Position numbers and translations under genes: made by a program | The notes under the pieces: generated by a model | Seen by the model: only the letters and a program-made list of their open reading frames with translations | What the model was told of the DNA's origin: nothing | Databases searched by the model: none | DNA from: Nocardioides baekrokdamisoli | GTDB lineage: Bacteria > Actinomycetota > Actinomycetes > Propionibacteriales > Nocardioidaceae | Assembly: GCF_003945325.1 (NCBI RefSeq) | Contig: NZ_AP019307.1 | Location: 744,001 to 808,000, forward strand | Direction: 5' to 3' | Length of the DNA: 64,000 bases | Shown here: in pieces, positions 26,548-34,975 of the stretch | How the letters are laid out: each line of letters begins with the position of its first letter | How positions within the stretch are numbered: position 1 is the first letter of the stretch

Positions 26548-26760
26548 TCATTGGGGCCGGCGCCGGGCAACGCCAGTGCTGCGTTGCGTCGGCTTCGAAC
26601 GCACCGCGTACGTCTGCGGGCCAGCCGATTGCAGCGCCTTTGCCAACTTGGCCACAGCTGCGTCGTTGTCGACCACGCGGTCACGACCGGCTCGGGCCAC
26701 CCAGAGCATCGCCACCGACGTCGTCAGCGCCGTCGGCGCCAGCCACCAGAGGATGCTCAC
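26548..26760 (-). CDS. Small membrane protein
   Basis: 70 residues from GTG 26760. One hydrophobic helix ILWWLAPTALTTSVAMLWVA, then a charged helix and a basic tail. GTG is four bp after the MoaE stop, which decided the start. Lies between moaE and the protease gene; function unknown. Confidence 0.65.
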   Translation of the reverse strand: MSILWWLAPTALTTSVAMLWVARAGRDRVVDNDAAVAKLAKALQSAGPQTYAVRSKPTQRSTGVARRRPQ

Positions 26761-26764
26761 CGGA

Positions 26765-27181
26765 TCAGGGTAGGCCGACCCACTCCTCGGCACCGTCGGC
26801 AAAACGCTGGTGCTTCCAGATCGGCACCTCGGACTTGAGCGTGTCGATCAGGTCCCGGGTCGCGTCGAACGCCGCGCCCCGGTGCGCTGCCGTGGTGGCG
26901 ACGATGACGGCGATGTCGCCGATCGCGAGGTCTCCGATGCGGTGGACGGCAGCCACATCGACGCCGTGTCGGTCCGCGATCCTCTCGGCGACCTCGGCGA
27001 GCTTGCCCAGCGCCGTCGGGTGGGCGCTGTACCCCAGCCCTGTCACCCCGCGGCCGTGGTCGTGATCGCGCACCATCCCGACGAAGATGTTGAGCCCGCC
27101 CGCACTGTTGCTCCCCAACGCGGAGACGACTTCGGCCACATCGAGCGGCGTCTCGCGGATGTCGAGGAGGCGGACAGGCAC
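26765..27181 (-). CDS. moaE: Molybdopterin synthase large subunit MoaE
   Basis: 138 residues from GTG 27181. Signature GALNIFVGMVRDHD-like block (LNIFVGMVRDHDHG), then HRIGDLAIGDIAVIVATTAAHR and the active-site Lys in VPIWKHQRF. Transfers sulfur from MoaD onto precursor Z to make molybdopterin. No MoaD gene is visible in the window. First gene of the minus-strand run moaE, small membrane protein, protease, UPF0182. Confidence 0.9.
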   Translation of the reverse strand: MPVRLLDIRETPLDVAEVVSALGSNSAGGLNIFVGMVRDHDHGRGVTGLGYSAHPTALGKLAEVAERIADRHGVDVAAVHRIGDLAIGDIAVIVATTAAHRGAAFDATRDLIDTLKSEVPIWKHQRFADGAEEWVGLP

Positions 27182-27278
27182 GGAACAACCGTATGCCCTG
27201 CGGCTTACGAGATCTGCCGTGGGCGAACGCACGTCCTCGCCGGGAACTCCCCCACCTCTCCGCGCGTAGATTGGAGAT

Positions 27279-28538
27279 GTGAGCAATGGACCGGGTGACA
27301 ACAATCCGTTCGAAGGCATGTTCGGCCCAGGCGGGTTCGACATCAACGCGCTGCTGGGTCAACTGCAGTCGCTGATGCAGCCGTACGACGGCGTACTCAA
27401 CTGGGACGCCGCCATCGACATGGCGCGCAAGGCGTCCTCCGCGGACGGGGCCGACCCGAGCGTGACGTCGCGCGACGCTGACCGGATCGCCGACGCCCTG
27501 CGGCTGGCCGACCACTGGCTCGATGACACCACGACGTTCGCCTCCGGAGTGCGTACGCCCGCCGCCTGGTCGCGCGCGGACTGGCTGCTCCAGACCCTCA
27601 CCACGTGGAAGTCGCTGGTCGAACCCGTCGTCGAGTCCTCCACGAAGACCCTGCAGGGCAACATCCCACCCGAGATGGCAGCCATGGTCGGGCCGATGGT
27701 CGGGTTCCTCGGCAAGGCTGTCGGCGCGATGTACGCCACCCAGGCCGGTCAGGGGCTCGGCGCCTTGGCGGGTGAGGTCCTCGCCTCCTCCGACATCGGC
27801 ATCCCGCTCGCGCCCGCCGGACAAGCCGCGCTGCTGCCGACCAACATCGCAGCGTTCGCGTCCGGCCTCGGCGTCGAGATCGAGGACGTCACCCTCTACC
27901 TCGCGCTGCGCGAAGCCGCCCACCAGCGTCTGTTCGCGGGCGTCCCGTGGCTGCGCGAGCACGTCCTGGAAGCCGTACGCGCCCACGCCGCCGGTGTGGA
28001 GATCAACATGGAGGCGATCCAGGAGCGGATCCAGGAGCAGATGGGCAGTGTCAACCCGGCCGATCCGGCCGCACTGGAGGATCTTCTGTCCAGCGGCCTC
28101 TTCGACATCCCGCAGTCACCCGCCCAGAAGGCCGCGCTGGAGAAGCTCGAGATCGTGCTCGCCCTGATCGAGGGCTGGGTGGACGAGGTCGTTGGCCAGG
28201 CCACGGCGTCACGGATGCCGGTCGCAACCCAGTTGCAGGAGGCCGTACGCCGCCGCCGCGCAGCGGGCGGTCCGGCAGAGCAGACGTTCGCCACGCTGGT
28301 GGGTCTGGAGATGCGTCCGCGTCGCCTGCGTGACGCCTCCACCCTCTGGGGTTCCCTGCGCTCGCGTCAGGGCGTGGAGGCGCGCGATGGCGTCTGGATG
28401 TCGCCTGCGCTCCTGCCGACGTCTGCGGATCTGGACGACCCGCTCGGGTTCCGTGAGGGTGCTTCGCAGCCCGATTCGTTGACGGATGAGGCCTTCGACG
28501 CCGAACTCCAGAAGCTCCTCGAGAACCCCGACGCGTGA
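27279..28538 (+). CDS. Zinc-dependent metalloprotease-like protein (DUF2342)
   Basis: 419 residues from GTG 27279. The family is annotated as a putative hydrolase with a zincin-like fold, conserved in actinobacteria beside the PDZ protease (Rv3195 in M. tuberculosis). Where HExxH would stand, the sequence is REAAHQRLF, with Glu and His kept but the first His replaced by Arg. So catalysis by a classic zincin mechanism is doubtful. Four-base overlap with the Nudix gene. Confidence 0.85.
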   Translation: MSNGPGDNNPFEGMFGPGGFDINALLGQLQSLMQPYDGVLNWDAAIDMARKASSADGADPSVTSRDADRIADALRLADHWLDDTTTFASGVRTPAAWSRADWLLQTLTTWKSLVEPVVESSTKTLQGNIPPEMAAMVGPMVGFLGKAVGAMYATQAGQGLGALAGEVLASSDIGIPLAPAGQAALLPTNIAAFASGLGVEIEDVTLYLALREAAHQRLFAGVPWLREHVLEAVRAHAAGVEINMEAIQERIQEQMGSVNPADPAALEDLLSSGLFDIPQSPAQKAALEKLEIVLALIEGWVDEVVGQATASRMPVATQLQEAVRRRRAAGGPAEQTFATLVGLEMRPRRLRDASTLWGSLRSRQGVEARDGVWMSPALLPTSADLDDPLGFREGASQPDSLTDEAFDAELQKLLENPDA

Positions 28539-29068
28539 CGGCTCCACTTCTGGCTGACGCCCGACGAGTGTTGGAGGGTTTCGCGTCGCCACACTCAGGC
28601 CGTTTCGTGGATCAGGCGATCGATGGGGGGCTGTACCGGTCCGGCCGTCCCGACCACCTGACGGTCTCGTGTCTGGTCATCTCCCACGACCTCTCGCAGG
28701 TGTTGTTGACCCTGCACGCCAAGGCTGGCCGCTGGTTCCAGTTCGGCGGTCATCTGGAGGAGGGCGACGCGTCCCTGCTCGACGGCGCCCGCCGCGAGGT
28801 CGCGGAGGAGTCCGGCCTGGCCACGTTCGAGCTCGACCCTCGGGTCGCGCAACTCGACGTGCACTGGGTGGAATTCTGCGGCGAGGGCGTCCACCACCTC
28901 GACGTGCGTTTCGTCGCGCAGGCAGACAGCGCCGACGCGTACGCGGTCAGCGAGGAATCGCATGACGTCCGCTGGTTCCCACTGACGGACCTGCCGGAAC
29001 TGGAGGACTCAGTCCTCGACCTCATCGACATCGCCCGAGATCGGTTCGCCGCTGCGCGTACCCGCTGA
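28535..29068 (+). CDS. Nudix hydrolase
   Basis: 177 residues. Nudix box FGGHLEEGDASLLDGARREV with AEESG following: the REV-x-EE core is intact; the Glu at the 5-residue spacing is Asp. Acts on nucleoside diphosphate-linked compounds; substrate unknown. Its last 60 bp overlap the end of the metallopeptidase gene on the other strand. Confidence 0.9.
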   Translation: MTAPLLADARRVLEGFASPHSGRFVDQAIDGGLYRSGRPDHLTVSCLVISHDLSQVLLTLHAKAGRWFQFGGHLEEGDASLLDGARREVAEESGLATFELDPRVAQLDVHWVEFCGEGVHHLDVRFVAQADSADAYAVSEESHDVRWFPLTDLPELEDSVLDLIDIARDRFAAARTR

Positions 29069-29542
29069 GAAACCGTCGAGGTACGCCTTCGCCACCTCGG
29101 TCTTGGGGTAGGCGCCCACCAGCGCATGGAACCGGGCGTTGTGATGCGCCTCGAGCAGGTGCGCCAACTCGTGCACGATCACGTAGTCGATCACCCACGC
29201 AGGCATCGTCTGCAGTCGCGCCGACAACCGGATCGCCCGATCAGCCGGGGTGCAACTCCCCCAGCGACTGCGCTGGTTGGTGACCCAGCGAATCGCCGAC
29301 GGCTGCGCCTCTCCGCCGAGGTAGGTCTTGTTGAGGTACGTCGCGCGGGCCATCAAGTCGTCGTCAGTGCGTTGTGTACGCCGCTCCCGCGTCTCGATCT
29401 TCGCGACCATCCGCTCGACCCAGATCGCCTCGTCGCGCTTGCTGGTCGCCGCGGGGATCAGGACGATGATCTTGTCGCCCTCGCGGTACGCCGAGACCGT
29501 ACGCCGACGCCGGGGGCTGCGACGCACCTCGACTTCCGGCAT
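29009..29542 (-). CDS. M48-like metallopeptidase (YgjP/DUF45)
   Basis: 177 residues. Zinc site VHELAHLLEAHHNARFH, i.e. HExxH plus a downstream His-containing helix as in YgjP. The QRSRWGSC segment is a second family hallmark. Function unknown; relatives associate with type I restriction or YcaO clusters. Tail-to-tail overlap of 60 bp with the Nudix gene. Confidence 0.9.
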   Translation of the reverse strand: MPEVEVRRSPRRRRTVSAYREGDKIIVLIPAATSKRDEAIWVERMVAKIETRERRTQRTDDDLMARATYLNKTYLGGEAQPSAIRWVTNQRSRWGSCTPADRAIRLSARLQTMPAWVIDYVIVHELAHLLEAHHNARFHALVGAYPKTEVAKAYLDGFSAGTRSGEPISGDVDEVED

Positions 29543-29546
29543 GTCC

Positions 29547-30617
29547 TCAACGTACCGGGTTGGCCCACTCCAACAAGCGCTCCAGCGGCCAGGTGTTCAC
29601 GATCCGTTCCCGGTCGATGCCGGCGGCCTCCGCGCGCTCGCATCCGAGTTGTGGGAAGTCCAACTGCCCCGGGGCGTGCGCGTCGGAGTCGATCGAGAAC
29701 AGGCAACCTGCGTCGCGGGCCATCTCGAGGAGACGGGTCGGTGGGTCGCGACGCTCGGGGCGGGAGTTGATCTCGACGGCCACGTTGTTGTCCGCGCAGG
29801 CCTCGAACACTGCCTTCGCATCAAAGGTCGACTCCGGCCGCCGACCGCGGCCTCCGCCGACGAGCCGACCGGTGCAGTGTCCGAGGACGTTCATGCGCGT
29901 ACCCGTGACCGCTGCCAGCATCCGGCGGGTCATCGCGGGTGCGTCCATGGCCAGCTTGGAGTGGACGCTGGCGACGCGTACGTCGAGCCGGTCGAGCATC
30001 TCGTCGGTCTGGTCGAGGGAACCGTCGTCGAGGATGTCGACCTCGATGCCCTTGAGCAGGGTGAACCCGTCCATGTGGGTGTTGATGGCTTCCACGATGT
30101 CGAGTTGTTTGCGCAACCTCTCGACGGAGAGCCCGTTCGCCACCCGCAGACGCGGGCTGTGATCGGTCAGTGCGAGGTACTCGCGCCCCAGCTCATGGGC
30201 GGTGATCGCCATCTCCTGAATGGGTGAACCTCCGTCGGACCAGTCCGAGTGACTGTGCAGGTCGCCCCGCAGAGCAGCCAGCACCGCACCCCCACCGGTC
30301 GCCAGCGGTCCGCCGTACTGCGCCTCCGCCGCGACGAGTCGATCCGGCATCTGACCCTCGACAGCCTGGGTCACGACTGCTGCCGTACTCGCTCCGACAC
30401 CTGCGATCTGGGTGAGGGTTCCGTCCGCGACACGCCGATGAATCTCTTCGATCGACAACGGCAGAATCGCCTGTGCCGCCTTCCGGAACGCCTGCACCTT
30501 GTACGTGTCCTCGAGGCGGCGTTCCATCAGAAAAGCGATGCGGCGCAGCGCTGCGACGGGATCTGCGGCGTACACACTGAGGCTGTCGGGCTCAATCACG
30601 AAACTTTTTTCTTCCAC
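29547..30617 (-). CDS. PHP-domain protein with helix-hairpin-helix (PolX C-terminal-like)
   Basis: 356 residues from GTG 30617. A helix-hairpin-helix (ITQIAGVGASTAAVV, about 70-90) precedes a PHP phosphoesterase with DLHSHSDWSDGG, LTDHSPRL, KGIEVDIL, and HCTGRL plus SDAHAPGQLD near the end: the metal-binding His/Asp set. It matches the PHP part of family X DNA polymerases without the polymerase domain. Possible 3'-exonuclease or phosphatase in DNA repair. Start region rich in A/T. Confidence 0.85.
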   Translation of the reverse strand: MEEKSFVIEPDSLSVYAADPVAALRRIAFLMERRLEDTYKVQAFRKAAQAILPLSIEEIHRRVADGTLTQIAGVGASTAAVVTQAVEGQMPDRLVAAEAQYGGPLATGGGAVLAALRGDLHSHSDWSDGGSPIQEMAITAHELGREYLALTDHSPRLRVANGLSVERLRKQLDIVEAINTHMDGFTLLKGIEVDILDDGSLDQTDEMLDRLDVRVASVHSKLAMDAPAMTRRMLAAVTGTRMNVLGHCTGRLVGGGRGRRPESTFDAKAVFEACADNNVAVEINSRPERRDPPTRLLEMARDAGCLFSIDSDAHAPGQLDFPQLGCERAEAAGIDRERIVNTWPLERLLEWANPVR

Positions 30618-30963
30618 ATCGGATCAGGACCGCGTTTTCGCAGGTCAGAGGCCATATCGCGCCGAAAACATACCGCCGGTTCCCCACATTCGACACCATC
30701 GTTCCACCGACTGTCCACCACCATGGGCCCGGCCTCCACAGACTGTCCACACCTTTATCCACAGGTGTGAGATACGACCGTTGACCCGGTCCAAGGCAAG
30801 GCATACGGTACTTCGACAGTAGGTACCCCCGGCGCCGCCGGACAACATTGGCAAGGGGAAGGCCAGTGTTGATCCAGGCACCGGGGGTGCCTCGTGTGTA
30901 TGGTCACTGTGGCCCTACGGCAGACCGCCGAAGGGATAGACGAGATTGACGAAGGAGGCCGTC
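30618..30963. other. Divergent intergenic region with DnaA boxes and promoter
   Basis: 346 bp between the PHP and DUF5679 genes, without a convincing gene. It contains the DnaA-box-like cluster at 30711-30763, a promoter-like pair TTGACC (30781-30786) and TACGGT (30804-30809) with 17 bp spacing, a GGCACC/GGTGCC hairpin near 30876-30891 and a ribosome site GAAGGAGG just before the DUF5679 GTG. Confidence 0.6.
30711..30763. promoter_or_regulatory. Cluster of DnaA-box-like 9-mers
   Basis: CTGTCCACC (30711-30719), CTGTCCACA (30743-30751) and TTATCCACA (30755-30763), all the same orientation; the last is a perfect consensus DnaA box. TTCCCCACA at 30680-30688 is a weaker fourth. Actinobacterial consensus TTGTCCACA differs by one base from the second. 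Not near dnaA or dnaN genes in this window, so a titration or regulatory site is more likely than oriC. Confidence 0.55.
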
Positions 30964-31122
30964 GTGGCTGAGACCTGGAGCGGCGAGTTCTACTGCGTGA
31001 AGTGCAAGGCCAAGCGTGAGGCGACCGGCGAGATCCGCGTCAACGAAAAGGGCACCAAGATGGCGAAGGCTGTCTGCCCCGTGTGCAGCACCAACCTGAA
31101 CCGCATCCTCGGTAAGGCCTGA
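30964..31122 (+). CDS. DUF5679 small zinc-ribbon protein
   Basis: 52 residues from GTG 30964 with AGGAGG upstream. FYCVKCKAKREATGEI and AVCPVCSTNLNRILGKA carry two CxxC pairs forming one zinc ribbon, the DUF5679 layout (often annotated as a 50S-like or small zinc protein). Function unknown. Followed by a strong terminator. Confidence 0.85.
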   Translation: MAETWSGEFYCVKCKAKREATGEIRVNEKGTKMAKAVCPVCSTNLNRILGKA

Positions 31123-31143
31123 GTTAGCTCAGACCTCCGACTT

Positions 31144-31182
31144 CAACCGGCGACAGTGACCTTCGGGTCCTGTCGCCGGTTG
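31144..31182 (+). terminator. Rho-independent terminator after DUF5679
   Basis: CAACCGGCGACAG (31144-31156) pairs perfectly with CTGTCGCCGGTTG (31170-31182) over 13 bp, followed by CGTTTT. Confidence 0.85.
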
Positions 31183-31244
31183 CGTTTTCCACAGGCTCCG
31201 ATTCAGCCATCGACTCCCACCCTCCGGGGTGCTGAGATCGCTGG

Positions 31245-31982
31245 GTGATCCTGCGCCTCCGCTCGGGCGAGACGACTGTCCGCCGCGATGACCACCATCT
31301 CCAGATCGGCATCGATCCACCTCGCGTCGTGATCTGGCCGGACAGTCCCGTCACGCGCCGGGCCGCGTACGAACTCGAGAAGGGGCGCGGCCTCACCGAC
31401 GCGGACCTGTCGGTCCCTGCTGTCGCCGCCCTTGTCCGGAAACTCGACGCCGCCGGTCTGCTGGCAACGGGAGCGGCTCCCCTGCCGGCCCGTCTCGTCG
31501 GCCCCGCAGACCTGGTCGACGAGGTCGGCTCCCTCGCCGTTCTGGACCCGGGGCACGCCGTCGTGACAGTGGTGATGGCCACCGGTCCGATGCGCCGCGA
31601 CCTCGTCGACGACCTCATCAGGGACGGGTCGGCGCACCTCGTACTCTCCGGCGGCCCCGACGGCTGGACCGTCGGGCCGTACGTGATCCCCGGCGTCACC
31701 GCCTGCCTGCGGTGTGCCGACGCCGAGGTGGGCGTCCGGGACCCGCGGCGCGCGCTGGTGGTGGAGCAGTACGCCGGAAGGACGTCGGGAGATGGGGATC
31801 CGGTCGGCCGGGCGCTCGCGGTCGCGTACCTGGTCCGCGAACTGCGGATGATCGCGCGGGGCGAACGACCGACCACCTGGTCCTCGGTGGTGAAGATCGG
31901 CACCTCGGGTCCTCTGTCACCACACCACATCCGCCGGCATCCGGCGTGCGGCTGCGCCTGGGACATTGCGCTGGTGCCCTGA
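31245..31982 (+). CDS. TOMM cyclodehydratase-like (ThiF-like) protein
   Basis: 245 residues from GTG 31245. The C-terminal half has PGVTACLRCADAEVGVRDP and PHHIRRHPACGCAWD: the paired CxxC and HPxCGC that bind zinc in cyclodehydratase proteins of thiazole/oxazole-modified microcins. The N-terminal part (GLTDADLSVPAVAALVRKL) looks like the peptide-binding winged helix. No YcaO, oxidase or precursor peptide lies next to it. An orphan or a housekeeping form of unknown use. Confidence 0.65.
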   Translation: MILRLRSGETTVRRDDHHLQIGIDPPRVVIWPDSPVTRRAAYELEKGRGLTDADLSVPAVAALVRKLDAAGLLATGAAPLPARLVGPADLVDEVGSLAVLDPGHAVVTVVMATGPMRRDLVDDLIRDGSAHLVLSGGPDGWTVGPYVIPGVTACLRCADAEVGVRDPRRALVVEQYAGRTSGDGDPVGRALAVAYLVRELRMIARGERPTTWSSVVKIGTSGPLSPHHIRRHPACGCAWDIALVP

Positions 31983-32006
31983 TGCCGACAGCGTCCTGAC
32001 ATGACA

Positions 32007-32039
32007 ACAGCCCGTCCCCGGGGTACGGGAACGGGCTGT
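32007..32039 (+). terminator. Hairpin terminator after cyclodehydratase-like gene
   Basis: ACAGCCCGT (32007-32015) pairs with ACGGGCTGT (32031-32039), nine bp, 15-base loop that can fold further (CCCC/GGGG). No long T-tract, as usual in high-GC genomes. Confidence 0.65.
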
Positions 32040-32180
32040 CATCCACCCGCGATCACAGGTGAGTCAGAAGCGGTCAGATGGCGCGCGCCAAGGACACACG
32101 GGTCCGGAGCGCGACGTGCTCAGCACGTACGCTCCATCGACGCGCGCGGCGCAGTGTGCTTCTCAACGGCACAGGGCTCA

Positions 32181-32480
32181 TCAGGCAGCCTCCGACTTAC
32201 GCGGGCGGCCACGAGGACGCTTGCGGGCGATGACGGCTCCCTGAAGGAACAGCTCTCCACCCCACACCCCCCACGGTTCGCGACGGCTGAGGGCTCCGTC
32301 GAGGCAGGCCGACTGGAACGGGCAGCTCTGGCAGAGAGCCTTGGCGTATTCCAGGTCTGCCGGTGACTCGGCGAACCACAACTCAGGGTTGTAGCTGCGG
32401 CACGGGACTTCGCCCTCGGTGTTCGCCACTGCCCCACACAGGGCACTCAGTGCGATCTCGGGCTCGAGAACAGTTGTCAT
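32181..32480 (-). CDS. whiB7: WhiB7 transcriptional regulator
   Basis: 99 residues. Four Fe-S cysteines: EVPC then ALCQSCPFQSAC; the turn GVWGGELF; and the C-terminal AT-hook RPRGRPRK that distinguishes WhiB7 from other Wbl proteins. In actinobacteria WhiB7 with the principal sigma factor turns on intrinsic antibiotic-resistance genes in response to ribosome-targeting drugs. Strong ribosome site GGAAGGAGG before ATG 32480. Its leader (32481-32632) holds a terminator-like hairpin. Confidence 0.95.
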   Translation of the reverse strand: MTTVLEPEIALSALCGAVANTEGEVPCRSYNPELWFAESPADLEYAKALCQSCPFQSACLDGALSRREPWGVWGGELFLQGAVIARKRPRGRPRKSEAA

Positions 32481-32561
32481 CTCAACCCCTCCTTCCTATT
32501 TCCTGATTGATCGCGGTTGGTGGCCTCGTCGATTCGTGATCGATCTGGCCGGCTTTCTTCT

Positions 32562-32614
32562 GTTCTGTGAGAAACAGAAAGGCCGCGGATCCCGGGTTTC
32601 GGGTTCCGCGGCCT
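32562..32614 (-). terminator. Hairpin between 63-aa ORF and whiB7 (attenuator or terminator)
   Basis: On the minus strand, AGGCCGCGG (32614-32606) pairs with CCGCGGCCT (32588-32580) over nine bp with an inner CCC/GGG extension, followed by TTTCTGTTTCTC. A second small hairpin TTCTGT/ACAGAA follows. It lies about 20 bp after the stop of the upstream ORF and 100 bp before whiB7. Known whiB7 genes are controlled by a conditional terminator in the leader, so this is the likely attenuator; it could also simply end the upstream gene. Confidence 0.6.
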
Positions 32615-32632
32615 GGTGGCTGCCATGTCTGC

Positions 32633-32824
32633 TCATGCAGATGGTGGCCCCCAGGCTCGATTGCCCTTCGGGTTGGTCACGTAGGACGTGGTGAACGTCT
32701 CGACGACGAACGTCGAAGGCTTGGCGTCCAGCTGCACCTGCCACGCACCGCGGTGACCGTCGGCGAGCATGGCTGCATGGCCTGCGCTGTTGGCGCGGGC
32801 GATGTTGATGGCCTTGATCGACAT
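32633..32824 (-). CDS. Small protein of unknown function upstream of whiB7
   Basis: 63 residues from ATG 32824, with an excellent ribosome site AAGGAGGTGA. Composition is ordinary: IKAINIARANSAGHAAMLAD at the start, then HRGAWQVQLD and TFTTSYVTNP. Family not recognised. Its stop is directly followed by the hairpin that precedes whiB7, so its translation could influence whiB7 transcription. Confidence 0.6.
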   Translation of the reverse strand: MSIKAINIARANSAGHAAMLADGHRGAWQVQLDAKPSTFVVETFTTSYVTNPKGNRAWGPPSA

Positions 32825-32907
32825 AGGGGTCACCTCCTTCTGGTGGGCATGAGCAGGTTATGCCGATAGTCGTGAAGGGCGCAAATGATTAATCGAACTC
32901 GGCAAGT

Positions 32908-34971
32908 TCACGCCTCGGCGTGCGCCGAAATGATGTCGAGAATCTCTTCGCCGTACGCCTCGAGTTTCTGGCGCCCGACGCCCGGAACTGCGAGCAGATC
33001 CTGGAGCGATGCCGGCCTCCGCTCGGCGACCGTCTCCAGGGTGGCATCGGTGAAGACGACGAATGCCGGCTTGGACATCTCGTCGGCCGTCGACTTCCGC
33101 CACTGGCGCAGCCGCTCGAACAACGCCTCGTCGTACAACGCCGGACAGTCCTCATGCCGACTCCGGGCCTTCTCCGAACTCGTGGACAACGGTCGACCGC
33201 ATGTCTTACACAACCGGGCCCGCCCCGGCGAGGACGTACGCCCTCGGGAAGGCGCCGGCTGATCGGGCAGCAGGGGCTTGAGGAATCGACTGGGGATGCG
33301 AGTCGCTCGCCCGCCCGGCTGTCGCGCAGCGGCCCAGCTGCAGCTCAACTGTTTGCGGGCACGGGTGATGCCGACGTAGAGCAGCCGACGCTCCTCCTCG
33401 ATCGCCGTCGGGCTGTCCAGGGAGTACGAGAACGGCACTGTGCCGTCCTGGAGGCCGATCAGGTGGACGCGGTCCCACTCCAGGCCCTTGGCGGCGTGGA
33501 AGGTCGCCAGGGTGACCCCGTCCGCGGCCGGGGCGTGCTGCTCCTCGGCGCGACGGTCGAGGTCGGCCACGAAGTCGGACAGACCTCCCTCGAACGACGC
33601 CGACTGGTCGACGAGCGCCTGGAGTGACTCCCAACGGTCCCGGGCCTGCCCACGACCTTCCGGCGGACGGCTGGTCCAGCCCATGCCGGCCAGCGTCCCG
33701 GACACGATCTCCTGCAACGGGTCGCCGTCCGGATTGCCCCCGCGTGCAGTGCCGCGAAGTCGAGTGACCGCCTCGCGTACCTCGGGACGGTCGAAGAACC
33801 TGGCCGCACCACGAACGACGTACGGCACGCGTCGATCGGCAAGCGCCTCCTCGATCGCCTCCGACTGGGCGTTGATCCGGAACAGCACCGCCATCTCGGA
33901 CCACGGGACGCCCCCCGCGTTGGCGGTGTGCAGGGACTCGGCGACAGCGGCCGCTTCGGCGGTCTCATCGGAGTGCCCTGCCAACTCCACCTCGGCACCC
34001 GAGCCGTGCACTGCGCGCAGCTGCACGCCCGCACTCGGCGTACCCGCCAGTGTGCTGTTGGCCGCCGCGATGATCTCGGGAGTCGAGCGGTAGTTGCGCA
34101 CCAATTCGATCGACGTTGTCCCGGGGTGGACCTCAGGGAAGCGGCGCAGGTAGTCCGGCTGGGCGCCGGCGAACGAATAGATCGTCTGCGCGGGATCGCC
34201 GACGACACAGATGTCGTGACGTCCGCCCGTCCACAAGCCGAGCAGCGCTGACTGCAGCGGCGAGACGTCCTGGAACTCATCGACCGTGAACCACTTGTAC
34301 TGCGCGCGAACCTGGGCGGCAGCGCGCTCCTCCTCCGCTAGAAGCCCAGCGGTCAGCAGCAGCACGTCCTCCATGTCCATCCGCCCATGGCCCCGCTTGA
34401 CCTCTTCGTACGCCGCGAAGACGTGCCCGACGGTGACCGGATCGACGTTGGAGACGGATCGGCCACGTCGAGGCGCAAGCCGTGCGTAGTCGTCGGCATG
34501 GACGTTGCTGACCTTCGACCACTCGATCTCGCTCGCAAGGTCGCGCAAGGTCGCCTGATCGGCTTCCAGACGGACCTGCCGCGCCGCCTGGACGATCATC
34601 GGGATCTTGGACTCGGTCAGGGTCGGCAACTCGGTCTTGCGGATGATCGGCCAGAAGTAGCGCAACTGACGCAACGCCGCACTGTGGAAGGTACGAGCCT
34701 GGACACCGCCCGCGCCCATGGCTCGGAGTCGATGCCTGAGCTCGCCGGCGGCACGGGTGGTGAAGGTGACGGCCAGGACTTCCTGCTGGGCGTACACGCC
34801 AGTGGCCACGCCGTACGCGATGCGGTGCGTGACCGCTCGAGTCTTGCCGGTCCCCGCTCCTGCCAGGATCCTTACCGGCCCGCGCAGCGTCTCCGCAGCC
34901 GCACGCTGCTCCGGATCCAAGGCTGCGAGCAACGCCTCCGGGCTGGACCCGTTCACCCCGTGCACACCGAC
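32908..34971 (-). CDS. uvrD2: UvrD2-like ATP-dependent DNA helicase
   Basis: 687 residues from GTG 34971 (GGAG seven bases upstream; GTG 34965 also possible). Superfamily 1 motifs: Walker A GAGTGKTRAVTH, Walker B WFTVDEFQDVSPL, motif VI YVGITRARKQL. After the core come LCKTCGRPL and RHEDC, the cysteine cluster found in mycobacterial UvrD2, and a C-terminal HRDC domain (RPASLQDLLAVPGVGRQKLE). Unwinds DNA in repair. Five bp after the adnB stop, so same operon. Confidence 0.9.
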   Translation of the reverse strand, partial: VGVHGVNGSSPEALLAALDPEQRAAAETLRGPVRILAGAGTGKTRAVTHRIAYGVATGVYAQQEVLAVTFTTRAAGELRHRLRAMGAGGVQARTFHSAALRQLRYFWPIIRKTELPTLTESKIPMIVQAARQVRLEADQATLRDLASEIEWSKVSNVHADDYARLAPRRGRSVSNVDPVTVGHVFAAYEEVKRGHGRMDMEDVLLLTAGLLAEEERAAAQVRAQYKWFTVDEFQDVSPLQSALLGLWTGGRHDICVVGDPAQTIYSFAGAQPDYLRRFPEVHPGTTSIELVRNYRSTPEIIAAANSTLAGTPSAGVQLRAVHGSGAEVELAGHSDETAEAAAVAESLHTANAGGVPWSEMAVLFRINAQSEAIEEALADRRVPYVVRGAARFFDRPEVREAVTRLRGTARGGNPDGDPLQEIVSGTLAGMGWTSRPPEGRGQARDRWESLQALVDQSASFEGGLSDFVADLDRRAEEQHAPAADGVTLATFHAAKGLEWDRVHLIGLQDGTVPFSYSLDSPTAIEEERRLLYVGITRARKQLSCSWAAARQPGGRATRIPSRFLKPLLPDQPAPSRGRTSSPGRARLCKTCGRPLSTSSEKARSRHEDCPALYDEALFERLRQWRKSTADEMSKPAFVVFTDATLETVAERRPASLQDLLAVPGVGRQKLEAYGEEILDIISAHAEA

Positions 34972-34975
34972 CACC

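Noticed and set aside
30711..30763. Chromosomal replication origin
   Set aside because: Only three boxes, and none of dnaA, dnaN, recF or gyrB is near.
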